Of a DNA stretch of 60,000 bases, positions 39,301-54,300 are shown piece after piece. Position 1 is the stretch's first letter, and every line of letters starts with the position of its first letter. The DNA lies in the NCBI RefSeq assembly GCF_001949145.1, contig NW_019091434.1:577965-637964 (forward strand). The letters run 5' to 3'. The stretch is from Acanthaster planci (Eukaryota > Echinodermata > Asteroidea > Valvatida > Acanthasteridae). The translations under genes and the position numbers were made by a program. The notes beneath the pieces were generated by a model, which saw nothing but the letters and a program-made list of their open reading frames with translations, ran no database searches and was not told the origin of the DNA.

Positions 39301-42300
39301 TATCCTTCATCAGTTTCTGTGTAAATGGACCCTAATTGTTTCCTATGTTAGATAATATGTGTATGTACAACATAAACTGTTATAAAATGATAGACAAGAA
39401 TCACACAGTGGATATCTCACCCTCGCATCTGCCATTATCTGACAACAGTTCTGTGGACAGTAAGACGATACCATAATAGGCAAAGGCGTTCACAAACCTA
39501 GTTGGGTAGACAAATGAAATGAATTAATTTGGGAACAGTTCAAAGTGGTGTTAAAGCCAAAGCTGTGTACACAAAACTGGGTCCATTTTTATACTGGGAT
39601 TAAAGGGTGAGTCTTTAATGTACTAAGTAATGCGTTTTCAATTATCGTTGAACATTTTGGTTGTCACAGATACACAATGGGCAGGAAGACCTAGACCTCT
39701 TCTTAGGAACTGCAAATCAGTGGACAAGGATTTTCCAGTACCAGAGTTTGTCTCTGAAATCACTGCCTGCATTTTGGCTAGCATTGCTCAAATGAAAACA
39801 GTGACACTTTGAAACAATATTAACATTACACTACTGGAACATAGCTTAATGCTTTCTTGGCAGTATAAGCTAAAAGCTTCAAAAGGCGGGTGGTTAAGAG
39901 TCAGGCTAAGCCGGAGACGGAGCCGAGTACTAGAACTTACCATATGAAAGTGAGTAAGAGTGTTGTGATTCCTGTTTGCCTTGTCGCAAAGAGGTCAGCA
40001 AAGCGCCCTCGCTGACTCTGCATGGAAATAAAAGGCGTTTCAAGTTGAGTTCATAATTCTGACTTCACATTTGCCATGATTATTTTGAATTGTCTGTTAG
40101 ATGGTCTCTACAACATATTACGTTCACTGTGTTTTACCTACGTATCTTTATATACCTCAAATTGAGTATTCTCGGGTAATAAAAGTTTCAATGTAGTTTT
40201 TAAAAAAAGGGGTTGGGCTATACCATAATGTAACAGTTTTGAGGGTTCTGGTCATGTGGCAGTGAATTACATCATGGATGGAGTTTGTGTTAATAGGTCC
40301 CAGGGTTTTTTGCAAACAACCGTCCTGCATCCGAGCATTTAAAAATGCAGTTGTCAGATCGCACTGCCAAATGGTAATAACTCTACACAAGACACAATCA
40401 CACAGTAGCACTTTAGACAGTTATTTACTTATTAGATGTTCAATGTTTTGCAACGGGAGAAATTCAGTACTGGCTTTCAAACAACTGAGCTATCCAGCCC
40501 ATCTGACCTGCTGCCATTTGTGAGTTAGCCATGCCATTTACAAAACCCTGTGGAATTTTATATGATGAGTTTTGTTTCAGATTTTGTGAATCCCGCATCC
40601 ATTTTGTATATCGTGTAATTGGACAATGTTTCACAAGCTGTATTGAGTGGATTTTAATGTGGTTGGTCAATAATTGGGTCCTCTCCCAGTTGTTGTCTAG
40701 TTCTGCTCCAATCAGTTTACTGTCTTTGATCAAATTTTGCCCAAGTGTCCACTGGTTTTTGTCTGGTTTTATCTGGAAATAACCGTCTATCCGTCAGTCT
40801 GTCTGTCCACATTGGCCTCTCACCGTTGTTTCATCCATTTTTAGCCGGCCTTGAGGCATGGGTTTGCCATTTCCGTTGGCCACTTTCTTCAGGATGTCAG
40901 TTGCCTTCTCCCGTTCACCACAAGCAAGATAGTAATATGCACTTTCAGGAAAAAACTGCAGGAAAAAGTTGCAAATGACTTACATAACATCAGAATCAAA
41001 ACAGAAGGGGTTTTTTTTTTTAGAAAAATGGCTTTTTGTGAAGAGTTTATCATCAACTACACTTTTCTTCTATATGCACATCCCAACATTTAATTATGTT
41101 TATCATAATCCATAGTTAATGGTTAAGGTTAATGTGGCAAAAACGGTGAAAATAAAAAATTACATGTAAAGATGTAAAAGGGGTGCCAAGACAAGAAATT
41201 TTCCACCAGTTCTCAAAAACTGTTTTTGAAGGTGGTATTTAACTTTCCAGATTGGCAGCCAACTCACCTTACATGAAATCACAAATACAGCCAATGGGAA
41301 TGCAGAGAACAGAAGGAGATAGCGCCATCCCAACGTTGGCATGACAATCAATCCTAGCAGTACCTCAAAAACAACACCTAACACCCAGAAAATCTGCAAG
41401 GAAAATTAGTGACAAGAGGTCAAGCCTAGCCCCGATGTCCTTTCATTTCATTCAACCACTTGTACCTTCCATCAAACTCTATGACACTTAATTCTTTGTT
41501 AAAAAAAAACAAGTTGTGGACATAAATTTTGGGACTTTTCCTTACGACCACTTGGATACATTATGTGGTACTCTGTGCACTGTGACCAGTCGCGGCTGTC
41601 AATCCCTTGGTTGCAAGAAAATGAGACAGCATGCTTTTATATAGTGGGCTTTTGGTGGAAACTCAACACATGCACATAAAGGTCCACACTCCTTTAGCAC
41701 ATGACATGCTGAATGCACATGACAAATGTGTGTTGGAATATACGACCTTGAGGCATGCGACAGATGCCCAGATGATACAGTTCTTATCTAATCTCTAGTA
41801 AAATTAAGTCTTGTGGCGCTGATCTCCAGTTTCTCTGACGCCAAATAACAAAGAATATTTCTGTTCCTCATGGATGAAATGCTAGGTCACCGCAGGTTTC
41901 TGCCTACCTTGTGTCTATATACATGTACATCATGGGCAGATCCAGAACCAAACTTTCTGGCGGGGCCTTGTTTTTTGGGGTTTTTTTCTGGGGGAAGGAG
42001 AGAATTCCTTTTTCCTGGCCTTTCAGAGGAGCGATGCTACATTTTGGGACTTTTTACTTGATTTTCCAAGGAATGGAAATGAAAAAGGATAACAAATGCT
42101 TCTCTCTCATTATTTAGGAAAGTTTGGGCTGGGAGTGCGGGGGGATCGCCGGAGGAGGCTCCCATACACAAGCCACAATTCTGAATTTCATCAAGCCTAC
42201 CTCAAGGAAGACGATACAAAAACCTCTGATCTTGCCAGGAAGAAACTCTGAATACAAAGTCACGCTGCAAGTGAAATATACACAAAAGAGGTAAAAACTA

Positions 42301-45300
42301 ATGCTGAAGCGGGATAATTTAAAATACTAATTTCAAATTCACAAAATGTCAATCCTCAGTGCAGGTGTACAAGAAGATCTAGATTTGGAACCTCTTTTGA
42401 ATGAGGGCTCAGTGAAATTACATGGGACTAGTAATGACAATCCCTACAGACAGTTTTCATTTATTATCAACCACGTGTTTTGTATGGATAAGCACGACAA
42501 AATGTGAGCATGGATAAGTGGGATCTGACAAGTTTTGCAAGAATTTTGTTCGCAAGTGTACAATAGCGCCTACTGGTACTTTATCCAGTGCATTCCACAA
42601 GAGCCTATGATCCAAACACTACAGGAATTACATATCCCTGACCAAGGGGAAAGCAGTTTATTAAAAGGGACTGAGTTTCCGTGAGAGGCATTTTTTTCAA
42701 TTCATTACACTTTATTACTCGAGGATGCTTACGACTGTGAGGCTCCTCCAATTCCAAAACCCACCAGGCCTCGCATGATGAGTAGCCAGATGTAGTTGGG
42801 TGTTGCTGCACTGAGCAAACCATAATACAGGATAGTGACGGAACAAAATATCAGGCCCTGGAAAGGAAAACAGGAAGAAAAAAACAAGGCAGGGATGAGA
42901 GTGACATCCTTTAAATTGTTTTGAATTCCAAGCCCTCAATAATGTGATGCTCTAAAGAGAATTCATCTTTTATGAAACTTGAAAGGTGTCATGCTGCTGA
43001 TTTTAAAATATTAAACTTTAAAATTCTGCAGCCACATGGCAAGTGGTTATTTCAAGTGGGTCCTTAATTTTTTTCTGCGTGTGGGATATTTGGTTTGGCA
43101 TCAGGAGCTGCATGTGACTAGGCCAATTCTATTTTTCATGTTAATTAATCATGCTCATTAAACAGGCATAAAAACAGAACATCAGGAGGGGGAAAAATTA
43201 AGGTTGCACAAGACTTTGTGCAATGTGTTTCGACTTCTAATGCCATGTGTGTACGGAGTGTGAACATGGAAGAAATCAGCTGGATCTTAAGAACCAAGCA
43301 TGGCTGTGGTCTCCTCTGCCGCATGAAGAAATTAGAGCTACAAATTCTCAGGAATGTCTCACCAAAAATTTAAAAACAAAAACACGAACGAGTTTTCTAA
43401 GACGCCTCATGAATATTTTGCATGTTTATAAGTTCAACGACTCAGCCTACTTTTCTCCGGCCAAACTTGTCGCAGAATTTGCCCCAGAGAGGCGAGCTGA
43501 TCAGGTAACCGATGAAAACCACAGTGGTGATAAAGGCCTCCTCCCATCGTGAGAGATGCCAACGGCACAGGAGATCTGGGGCTAGGATGCTCAATAACAT
43601 GATCTCAAACGCGTCTGCCATCTGGACTCGAGTAGGAAAGAAAAACCAACATCAATAAAACTCATTTGGATCAAACGACAGAAGTACTGTTGAGTTTTTT
43701 GGGGGGTTAATGAAAATTATCATACATTTTGAAACTTGATTCAGGGTGACTACAAATGCTCCCTGGCCATTTCTTCCCACTAGAATACAAAGACAAATAC
43801 AATCGAAGATGGATAGTCCATTTGGCTCTCTGATTTTAGCTCCATATTCTCCAATTTTTTTCACACCCAACCAGTTCAATAATGGAAATGAAACAGACCT
43901 TGGCACTGATGTTACACTTCGTTTACGTGTGCACTTTCCTATGGAGCCAGTGGGATCCATAGTCCACTGAGCACCATAGGAATTTATACACCTTATTTCT
44001 GGACTATGTGCGTATTCATGGTTACAGAGAATTTTCGCCATGCCAAAAAAGTACATGTATGTGTGCTTGACTCAAACACTGGTGCATAGATCCTGCCTGG
44101 TACACAGTTGGTTTTGGGCAACTCCTGTAACTCACTACTGACCAAAGGGTTGCACAGCAGCAAAATGAAAACCGTCAGCCTTATAACTTTCTCCACCTAT
44201 GGAGTTGACTAAATTTTCATGATGCAAGCCTTGAATGAGTAGACTGTCTTGTTGGACAAGAGATACAGTAGATATGCTGTTGCAAGATATGCCCTCAGAC
44301 AGCTGGTACGCTATGCCAGCTTTGACAGGTGAATGACAAGTGCACAGTTAAATATTAACATTCAACTTTTGCATGCGACCATTCTCTAGCAAAGACATTA
44401 CAGTATAAATACACGCTATGAACGTAAAGGAATGCAAACCAACATCACTTATACATGTAGGTTAACTTGGGGGAACATACCCAACACAGGCCTGTAAGTA
44501 CAGAAATCTTGATCTGGAAGCGACCAAAGCCGATCTGTTCAATGGCATCTTCCAGTGTGTATTCTTCTGCAAAGATCAGAGAAACAAAACAGAATTGTAG
44601 TACCACGCAGGACAAGGCCTTCATGTGAAACAAATGTTGCCTTGATGTGAATTTTGTGCACGACACTCGGGCTGAGCACAAGCGAAAAGTCTTGTCCATT
44701 TCATGTTTGGTATTATTCAAATCAAAAACCCACATCTTCCTTTCTTCCCCATCCCCCCCCCAAGTTGGAGAGCATCCTCACTGGCAAATAGACGGGTACC
44801 TGTGCATGCACATACTAAGTGTCCAGTAGCAGACTTAGCATAAAAGCACGACCTCTTTTGTTCCTGCTCAGTGCGGATCGCTGTTATCACCGTGCGTATG
44901 ACAAAGGTTCTTTTCTAACCCCATACATGTACATATGTGTACTGGTATCAACACATATAAAACCCCAGAGCATATAATGTTACTTGGGATTTGTCAGAAC
45001 CAGTCTGGCAGACAATCTTCAAATCCTGTACACTGCTTGCAGGTCTTGACCTTATAAACTATGGATCAACCCAAGTTACAGTATAACGCAATCACTTGAG
45101 AGAGACCTGTAATGATAGTCAATACATTCCACTTTGCTCACAATTCAATTCGCCAGTCCAAACTTATCCTGTTACTTATACTTGACAAGTACACAGACTC
45201 TACTACATGTAGCACTAACAGAATACATGTATGTACAGATAACTCACTCCCATAAATTGCATGTAATGTAGGTACATTATGCAAATATAATGGAAATATG

Positions 45301-48300
45301 CAAGAGAGAACCATTAAATGGTTTACTGCAAACCATTACATACATGCATATGTATATTCACAGGGTTCCAACTAGCAAGCTTTACACAGTAGTTCAGCTG
45401 TAGCAACGTGCACATTTCTGCAGCCACTTAATTCTTTTCTGCAGTGCCTGATAGTGCAGGTTTCTGCACCAACTGCACAGGACTGTGACCCAAGTTTTTT
45501 AATTAGTCATCATGTGGTGACAGCAAGGGAACTGATAGCCAGCTTCCTGATTTTGACAGAATAAAGGTCTGGGAGACTCCCTTCCATAGTACTGTGCGTA
45601 GTGTTATAGCTGAGATCTCTAGCCACTATGAAAAGACTCCAAAACATTACAAAGACAAATGTTAACTTCTCCATTCTGAATTCAAGTCACAAGCTATTCA
45701 AATGAACTGCAACAAAAGCATTCCTTTCTTGTTGTTCACCCTGTTTTTTGTGACTGGTCTTGTGTCTGATCTTGACAACAAAACTGCAGGTGCACTTGTA
45801 GGATATGCATGCAATGTATAGCATCCCACCTCACTGCCACAGGAAAGCACACAGGTAAACAAAGCATGATGATGTCATTATGTCTAAGGTCTGTCTGAGG
45901 TCACCTTTAGGCTCATGGCAACAAAACATGAACTAGAAGCTACACATGGACCACTGATATTTGAATTGAACTTGTCAAATTGAAGTTTCAGCTACCCCAC
46001 CTCTTGGTACAAAATCAATTGCAGAATCAATAACAATAGATCGCGACTTCTCAGGCAGATTCGAGAGCATCCTATACCAGCACATATCCCCAAAACTAAT
46101 TGCCTGGCTACTTGTTCATTTACATTGTTGAATATGCATGTCTCTGCTGATTCTCAACAGCAGTAAATTATGCTAACAACAATGAGCCCAGTTAAGCAGG
46201 ACTTTGTGTATAGACCAATCCGATTGGATGCCATAATGCGGTGGCACCGCACTCACACGCACATTCTTCAGCTTGACGCGTCAGTGCATTTGGCAAATCA
46301 CGACACCCTGCGCAAAAAGGCGTGTAATGCGCGTACCACCTGTCCACGGGCATTGTGCCGCCGCAGTAATGGCTTCTAATTCTGGTGGTCGAATTACACT
46401 GTAGTCACTTCAGCAGTGCTTTCCGTTGCAAATTTCTGTCAGTGTTTCGAAACCTCCCAAAATCATTTTGGAACGTTAATAACAGTGCTTGCTGTCGTCT
46501 GAATGACCTAATAGGCTGTTTTCATATTGCCTTTGTCTGTATGGATGGCCAAAGTTTTGTATCATCCTTTGTTGGTGTCAGGTTACTATCGGTGCATGTA
46601 CCTCAAATTGTGCAATTTTTCTCCATTACTAAACTGTTTATTAGTACTGATTATAAAGATGAAGAAATTGACTCAAGCAGGATTTGAACCTGCGGCCTCC
46701 AGAACACCCTACCAGTGCTGTACTGTACCAACTGAGCTATCCGACCCTATGTTGGTGGCCCTTCCCACTTGTCAATGCCTCTGTTCGGGGGGGGGGGCAC
46801 TATCATAGCCAGAAGCCATTAATTAAACCTGAAACACCATGTAGCCTGGGATCACGCCCCAACAACACGATACAACCTGGGAAGTGGTGAACAGGGATCA
46901 CTCGGAGAAGATACGGCTCTTTAAACATAAATCTGTTTATCAGTATTTAGTAATTGTGTCTATTACATGTATTTGTTGCATCACTGAACCTATTCTTTTG
47001 CTTTGGTTCTGGCAGTTAGCCATAGTTTCCCGGGTTATTGGTGGACTGAAATACAATTGTAATGTCAAAAAAAAACCCACCCTATTCTCTTTTCCAGTCA
47101 AAAATGGATGAACAAAATTTCCTGGTCAATTTTGAAATTAAGGTGGACATTGATTTGTTTGACAATAAACAGTTAAATTCCTCTGTAGGTTCAACACTGC
47201 TACAAATAGCCACCACGATGATACACTTGAAGAACAGGTTGTGGGGTCACGTACTCAAGGCACAAATAAGTGTAAAACTATAGAGGAAATGGTACACATG
47301 TACAGTGTAATGGCTAAACTGGTCCCCTTTCCTACGTTTTGTGTACAAAGTGAAGCAGCAATGCCCTCTATGACTGAATTGTTGGAGTTTACAGCATATC
47401 TGTGGGCCCAGTCTAGATTTGTAGGAAAGTTGTGGAAAAGTGGGCATCAGTATTCAAATAATACCAAATAACTGAATAACCTTTCTTTCTTGCAATGCAT
47501 GTCGGCGAATCTGCAAAGAAAAGCTATTTCTAACGTTTTGTGACAATTGGAAACACTACTTAAAAACCAACAAAATAGGTCAGGAAAAATTCAACTGATT
47601 TTAGAAAATTGCAGAAACAGGAGGAATTTCTCCCATTTAAGTCATACAACCACGGTGACCACCAGACCTATCAGCAAGATATCTCTTGAAATAGTTGGTA
47701 CATTGTATCCCCTGATCTGGGAACCCCCAAGAAAACAAAATATAAAAGTCCTCAATTACCTGGCATGTGAAGGATTTGAGGACTAACAGCGCTAATATAA
47801 GGGGCACAATAATCGCACCCATCAACTTTTTTTTTTGGAACAGGACCAGAAACATTTGTTTTCAGTTTCCTAAACATAACTTAGGAGTGGTTTGTTTTGT
47901 TCACTTCCATTCATTTTGAGGGAAAAACTGGGAAAGCCCCGATAAACAAATTTCCCAACTCACAAAAAAGTTCACTTAAATTCTACAGTGACTGGTTTCT
48001 CTTGATCACACATGATGGGCTGGGGAACATACCTGTACTGTAAATTGATCCCCTTTATTAACAGATGAAAGCAGAGAGCTTATCCTCTGGTTTTTCCCAG
48101 TCCAGAGGGGACTTCAGGCATCCCTGATAGATTTTATTGCCTGATGCAAACTCATACAGCAAACAATTACTATCGCTGGAATGAATGACTTATGCTCCCA
48201 TTTATTAAACACCCGCAGATTTTCCTGAATTGATTAGCCAATGCAGGTATAAATAACAGAATCGTAAAATTAAGTAATAAAAACCACATTTTCCTGTTTT

Positions 48301-51300
48301 ATTCATTGGAACGTATATCTATACACAAACTCCTGTGTTCATGGAAATCATGAATTTGTAACACCATAAGCGTAGCGCGAAAAGGGCCCATACCCAGGGG
48401 GATGAACTGCCACCAGTAGTTTGCAAACTGCATTAACATTAAATGTTTCTTTCACTTGTAAGGCACTATTTCTGATAAAAAATGATCAAAAGCACTGTAC
48501 AAGTTCATACAATCAATGTCATTAAAAATATGCAGGTACATATATAAATACTGGTACACATGTACATACAAATATAATCAGACATTAAATACAATGTATA
48601 TTGATTAAATGTTAGTGGGTAGGCAACAAAATCTTAAAATCAAGAAGTGAAAATTATCTCATAATTCCAAAAACAGCCCCAAAATGTCAAAACCACAGCA
48701 GCACCAACGACTCTAAGTGATACAGTAACCCCAAGTGACCCTCGTTACTTTGTCTGTGTTCATACGGCACATGTCATTTCCAACTTTATCCAGACAGCCT
48801 TTTAGACACACCCATCCCCTATTACAATGCATACCATCTGCAGGAGGAACATGAATATTGCCAATATACGCGTACTCCATGGAGGTCGGGCTCTGTGGCG
48901 AATCTGGCAACAGCGGTGTAGAATTGGATGGCCCTGGTGTCTTGGTGGTTTCTGTCTTGTCGGCCATTTTAATCCAGTATGCACAAACTTCAACACTCTC
49001 TATTCACTTTCCAGATTTGATGCAGACAGCAAAGGCACTATGACGGATGCCTCTACCTTCAATGGGCTTGCAGTTATAAAGAAGCAATACTTTCAAAAAT
49101 GAAGAATTTCAAAACTTCTCCACCAGTCTTGGAAGTACTTGGCCACTTCACAACAACTTGCTCCAAAGGGGTGCATCCGACTGCACAGGTTTACACAGAT
49201 CCAATGAAATCACAGAGGCCTGGAAAGGAAAATCTCACTTGACAGTGTCCAGAAATCAATGCTGTCGACTGTGCATGTACATGTACATGACATCCTTAAA
49301 AGCACAATGCTCATGTCCACAAAAATTCTTTCAATCATTCCTTCCACCAATAAAATGCAATGAGGCTGCACTAAATTGAGCTGGTGGGTTGTGTTTGCCT
49401 GGCTTCATTCCCACATTACATGCCACTTACATGTACACGTGTACGTCTCTACTGAGCTATCCACCTGTTCTCACAAAATGCAAGCTGTACAGTCTGCTGG
49501 CACCACCTTCAGTTTTTTTGAGCATTCTGTGTACAAATATATAAATATCCACACCTCTACAGTAAAACAATACCACCACTTATACCATGAGGCACACTGC
49601 GCTAAGTAGGATGAAGCAAGTAAGCAAAGGTCCTTGGACAAATTGTTAACAGCAGTCTGTAGACAAAACGTGTTAATTATTCTATCCTGTACAAACAGAG
49701 AATTCATTAATTAAAACAATCAATGTCATTTCTACTATATCCTTTAAAATGCCATTAAAATCCACGTACAATGCTACAAGCACACCTGTGAACATCATAT
49801 GGTATGTATACTGCATATCAATATGCACAATTGTGACCTTCCCCTTGTATTCAGTGTCGAAGCACATCTGCTGAATAGCACTGAGGCTTTAACAAATCTA
49901 CATGTATTCTGATATCGTGCAATTTTCACCAGTTCAAACTCCTTCTGTGTCCTTCCTCTATGCTCAAACTAGTCTGTGGGAGTTGATGAGCATGTGGAGC
50001 CCTCAAGCACGCACATGCCACAGTCTGGCATTGCGCCAAATACCACTCCACAACACTGTCACAAACTTTAATAAACAAGAGATGATACTGTGAGAAATGT
50101 CACCCAAAGTTTGGACAAATGACCATCAAGGGTCAACTTTGTAAAGGGCTGTGGTGGATGTATCTTGTCATTTTTCAGAAGTCAGTATTTTCAGCTGGGA
50201 AAAAATGCCATCCGCATGTACATGTAAATGTAGCTACGCGTAAATGTCTAATTATTCCCTGTGGAAGGCTGATACTGTTATGCTAATCAAGGTACTGAGC
50301 CAGTAATGCCACTAGTTCTTGGATTTTCTGCGAAAACTGTGGATTTCAACAGCACGTTGTGCATTGTTACCTGTACTTGTTTTTTCATAAAGGCATTTAG
50401 TTTGAAACACCTGTAGCATAATTGCATAATAAAAAAATGCTTCCCACAAGGCTGTTGTCTCAGCTGACATCACGATGTCACTCATGAATATGGATTTTTT
50501 CATCAGAATAAACATCCAAGGGCCCTATAAGACACTGTCAGAAAAAGTGATATGCATCGAAGGCTGAAAAGAAGGCCAAATGGAACCAGACACAAAGAAA
50601 ATGCATTCTAACTGAGAAGATAATTCCATTGTTTGGACCCAAAATACATGTCTATTCTGATGGCACCTGAATGTACCTTGGGACACACCTTCTCTTGGCT
50701 GGCTTTCATCACTGTCCACTTCCTCCAAGGTTCCCTGCTGGCCGTCCCTCAAGGCAGTCAGGGAGGCTGATCGCTTGACTTTCTGCAAACCCTGCCAACA
50801 GGACAATGCAAAATGACAATTACTTTTCAATGTGGACACAAAAAGGTTCCACAGAGTCTGCTGCACAGCAAATTAAAATACGGGGTGAAGTGTGATGGTG
50901 CAGTTTTTAAACAATATGAAGTACATTTAAAACTGGACGGGAGCATGGCCTGGGGCAAATGTCTTGAGCTGAAACAAACATTCCTCAGCTGAACAGGGAT
51001 GTTGGTGGGGAGTGTTCAGTCTAGCGCCATCTTGTTTGTAGCAACGCGACTGCATGCAACGCATGCATTTCATCATAATTCGCTTGTTAGCTGCAGTTGC
51101 AAACATGTTTCGATTCTGGTAGAAACTTGGCCCACCGACACATGATCTTGAGTCTTCTAGTTCTGTTGTTTTGTATCCCAAAATCTGCAATGAAACTTTT
51201 TTGCTCCACGTCTTTGTTTGCTTTCTTTCTCATTCAGTTTTGAGGCTCCTGCCACAAGAAATAATATCTTAAGTAAATGGCCCATCCTCAAGCCCAGTTT

Positions 51301-54300
51301 CCCCAGTTTCATATTTATGCATACACAGAGCAATGTGAAAGATTGGAAGCAGTCTTGTATAAACTAAATGTACACTTATGAAATAGTGAGATGCAGTTGC
51401 CCGAAGGATGAGCCACCATTGCTAGGAAAATTGCACCCTCTCTTGGTCCTGGTGGGGGCAGATCATGGACAGAGAGAGCCCAAGGCCAGGTCCACTGTCC
51501 TTGCCAGGCCCCTGGCCAATTCTAAACATACAATACAACTTTAAAGGCAACCCATCACACTTTTATTCCCATTCATAAATCCCTTTTTTTGAATGAAAAA
51601 TTTAAAATAGGGGCGTACAGGTTCAGCAAAAGTCATATTTTCCAAAAGATTTTATTTCAGTTTAAATTGAGCTTTGTGAAACGCCCACATAATAACATGG
51701 TTCAAGTATGTTCCTCACGTGCAGTACAAAATCCCCTGCTTGATGCTGCTTGATTTCCATACAGACTGAAGCTATGAGCCTGTATGGAGTGAAATTCTGA
51801 CTTAATGAAATCTGAAATGACTGGCTGTATAGTGTATGCCTGCGTGACGATGATTGTCAAGTATGAGGGTTAGAGTCCATAAAATAGGTGTCAAATTTCA
51901 TATAAAACCAGGAAAGTGGTTAAAACCAGTTGGTACTTTCACCCTCTGTTAAAAGCCACCCGTATGAAGGACTCTCAACCAGTAATAATGGGTAAACTGT
52001 CTGAGGTATTTATGAACAATAAACAAAGCAGCATTGTACAGAACAGTAGTGCACCACCACATGGTTCCCTGGAAAAGGCCAATCCTAAAGTTTGTAATTC
52101 AAACTGTATGTGTACATGTTATCCTGTAGTTAACCATAAGGCAATGGAGGCCAAAAATCGCAGAGCTGCTCAAGAGGAAACAAAGCTTGGCAGATGTTTC
52201 TGCAAACCAAATTTGAGCGGAGAACCCGTCTCGGCTAATATGCACATAACCTTGCATGGTGGTTGGGCTGGTAACAAGCTTCTGCTAAGCATGTACATGC
52301 ACATACTGCTAAGCATGTACATGTACATTTTGTGCTAAGAAGCTTTGTGAAACTGGACCCTCTCCTTTCATTGTGTGTGTAAAATTGCATCAGGAAGCCA
52401 CGGTAATAAACCTTGACAAACTTCACTCCTAATATAAATGTCCAACTTCAACTCTGCCACTTCAAAACTATACAATGTGCCATGCCCTTTTGCAAAAGAG
52501 AAACAATGTCCAGTATTTGATTGTAGATGTTAATTTTTTTTCCGTGAATGCACAAGCCTCTCCACGGACAACTCTCTTGCCAAACGGCTCTAGTGAACCA
52601 CAAATGCAAACAGCCACATTCTTCAGGAGAAAGCGGTGAAGAAACAAGCAGCTCATGACAAATGGCAAGGTATGTTAGCTTCAATAGTGTTAACTAAGGC
52701 TCTAAAACGAAAGGCTTGCATCTTCTTCAAACACACCTGTAAGGCTACCACTGGCTACTTATTCTTTGTTTTGATTTCAAATGAGACAGGGAGAGGGAAG
52801 GGGTGTTAAAGAAGCAATAGCTACATGTACATGTGATTCAGGCAAGGGAAGGAGTCTCTGTGTTGCATCTATAAGGTCCAGCTTTTCCTCTTCCTCCTCC
52901 TCCTCCCTCTGGCGTTGGGCGTACAGCTCCTCATGGGCTGGGGTCATCAGCGGCCTGTTGACAATCACCACCTCTGCATCTGACTGGGTGAGCTGAGGGT
53001 CATCTACGCTGAGACTGACCTCGTGGTACATGGAGCTGGAAGAAGATGGGGCGTCGTTGGGACTACGACTCATCACGGCCCTGAAATGACAATATTTTGT
53101 ATATACATGTATGTATCTATAGGCCTATGCATGCAGGGTTTCTGAAACTATTCTAACACCTCACCCGAGGATTCTGTACCTCGACTGGCTAAGAGCTAGT
53201 CCCAGAGCATTGTTTATGTTTTCTTGCCATGCCCTGTCAACAAAACAACCTACCAAACTAGCAACCAAAGCACTACATGCATAACCCCAGCAACCACAGC
53301 ACTTACATATATACAGGCCACGTAACTTCACCTGTTTTTACAGCTCCAGACCAGCTATGTAAATGTACATGTACAGGTACGTATGGTGCATTATCTGCAT
53401 GGTCCGTATTCGGTATGCATGTATGTATACGCAGGTATTGTACAGTAGATCTGTCAGCATATGTTCAATAATTCAATGATCAAGACCTCAAATTCCTTTC
53501 CATATGGCACGCTTAGGTAGAGTGATGAGGACCAAACATTCCAGCTGTCCACCCATTAACATTGGGCGTCCATGGTGAATAACAGTATGGTTCTCATTTC
53601 TGACCGACCCTTGTTTTTGGCTTTGAATAGGGGGGAAAACCTGTGAAATAGGCCCCACGCCCTTTCTGAAATTTCCTACCCAGAGAGAAATGATAATCTT
53701 CCTGGGGGCAAACAAGTGATTTCTCAATCTCCTTTTTCCCCTGATGAGCAAACAATCCTCTCTTTCAGAGATCAGTCAATTTTCAATGATACAGATAATG
53801 TAAAGGTTTTACAACTCGACTAGTGCAGATCAAGGCCAAACATATCATCATGTACTTGCATGTAGATTCATATATACATGTACACATGTCCACTTTGATC
53901 TGTCAGCATGCAGGTGCTCTAATTTGAGATGGGAAGTTGGTTAATCACATGTACATAGGGCTAAGATTTTCATATTGTTTTACCATGAGGAGAGTCTATC
54001 AGACTGGAAAAAAAACAGGGATTGAAAAAACTCTTGTTATTACTTTTTTCCTTTTTTAAAACATTTTTGCTATGCAATTCCAGACAGGTTCAGTGGCATA
54101 ACAACTTTTTTTTCCTCCAGAAATACATGTAAGGAACGGTCAGAAATAAGACCGAGTGACCTACAAACATGCCTATATTCTTTTAGACAATAACCACAAA
54201 GAAAACCACAATGGTTTTTCCATGTCTTCACCCGTTCACAAATCCTGGACTGAAGCAGTGTGTAACTTGCATTTGCATGTACAACTTTTGTGAAATGCAT

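Noticed and set aside
46170-46379. GC-rich 69-codon frame
   Set aside because: Starts in an AT-rich stretch and runs into a GC-rich patch beginning TATAGACCAATCCGATTGG, which looks like transposon sequence; no protein signature.
51916-52338. 140-codon plus-strand frame in the SVOP intron
   Set aside because: No recognisable domain; includes an ATGTACATG-type repeat translated as [13 protein letters not shown]; probably chance.
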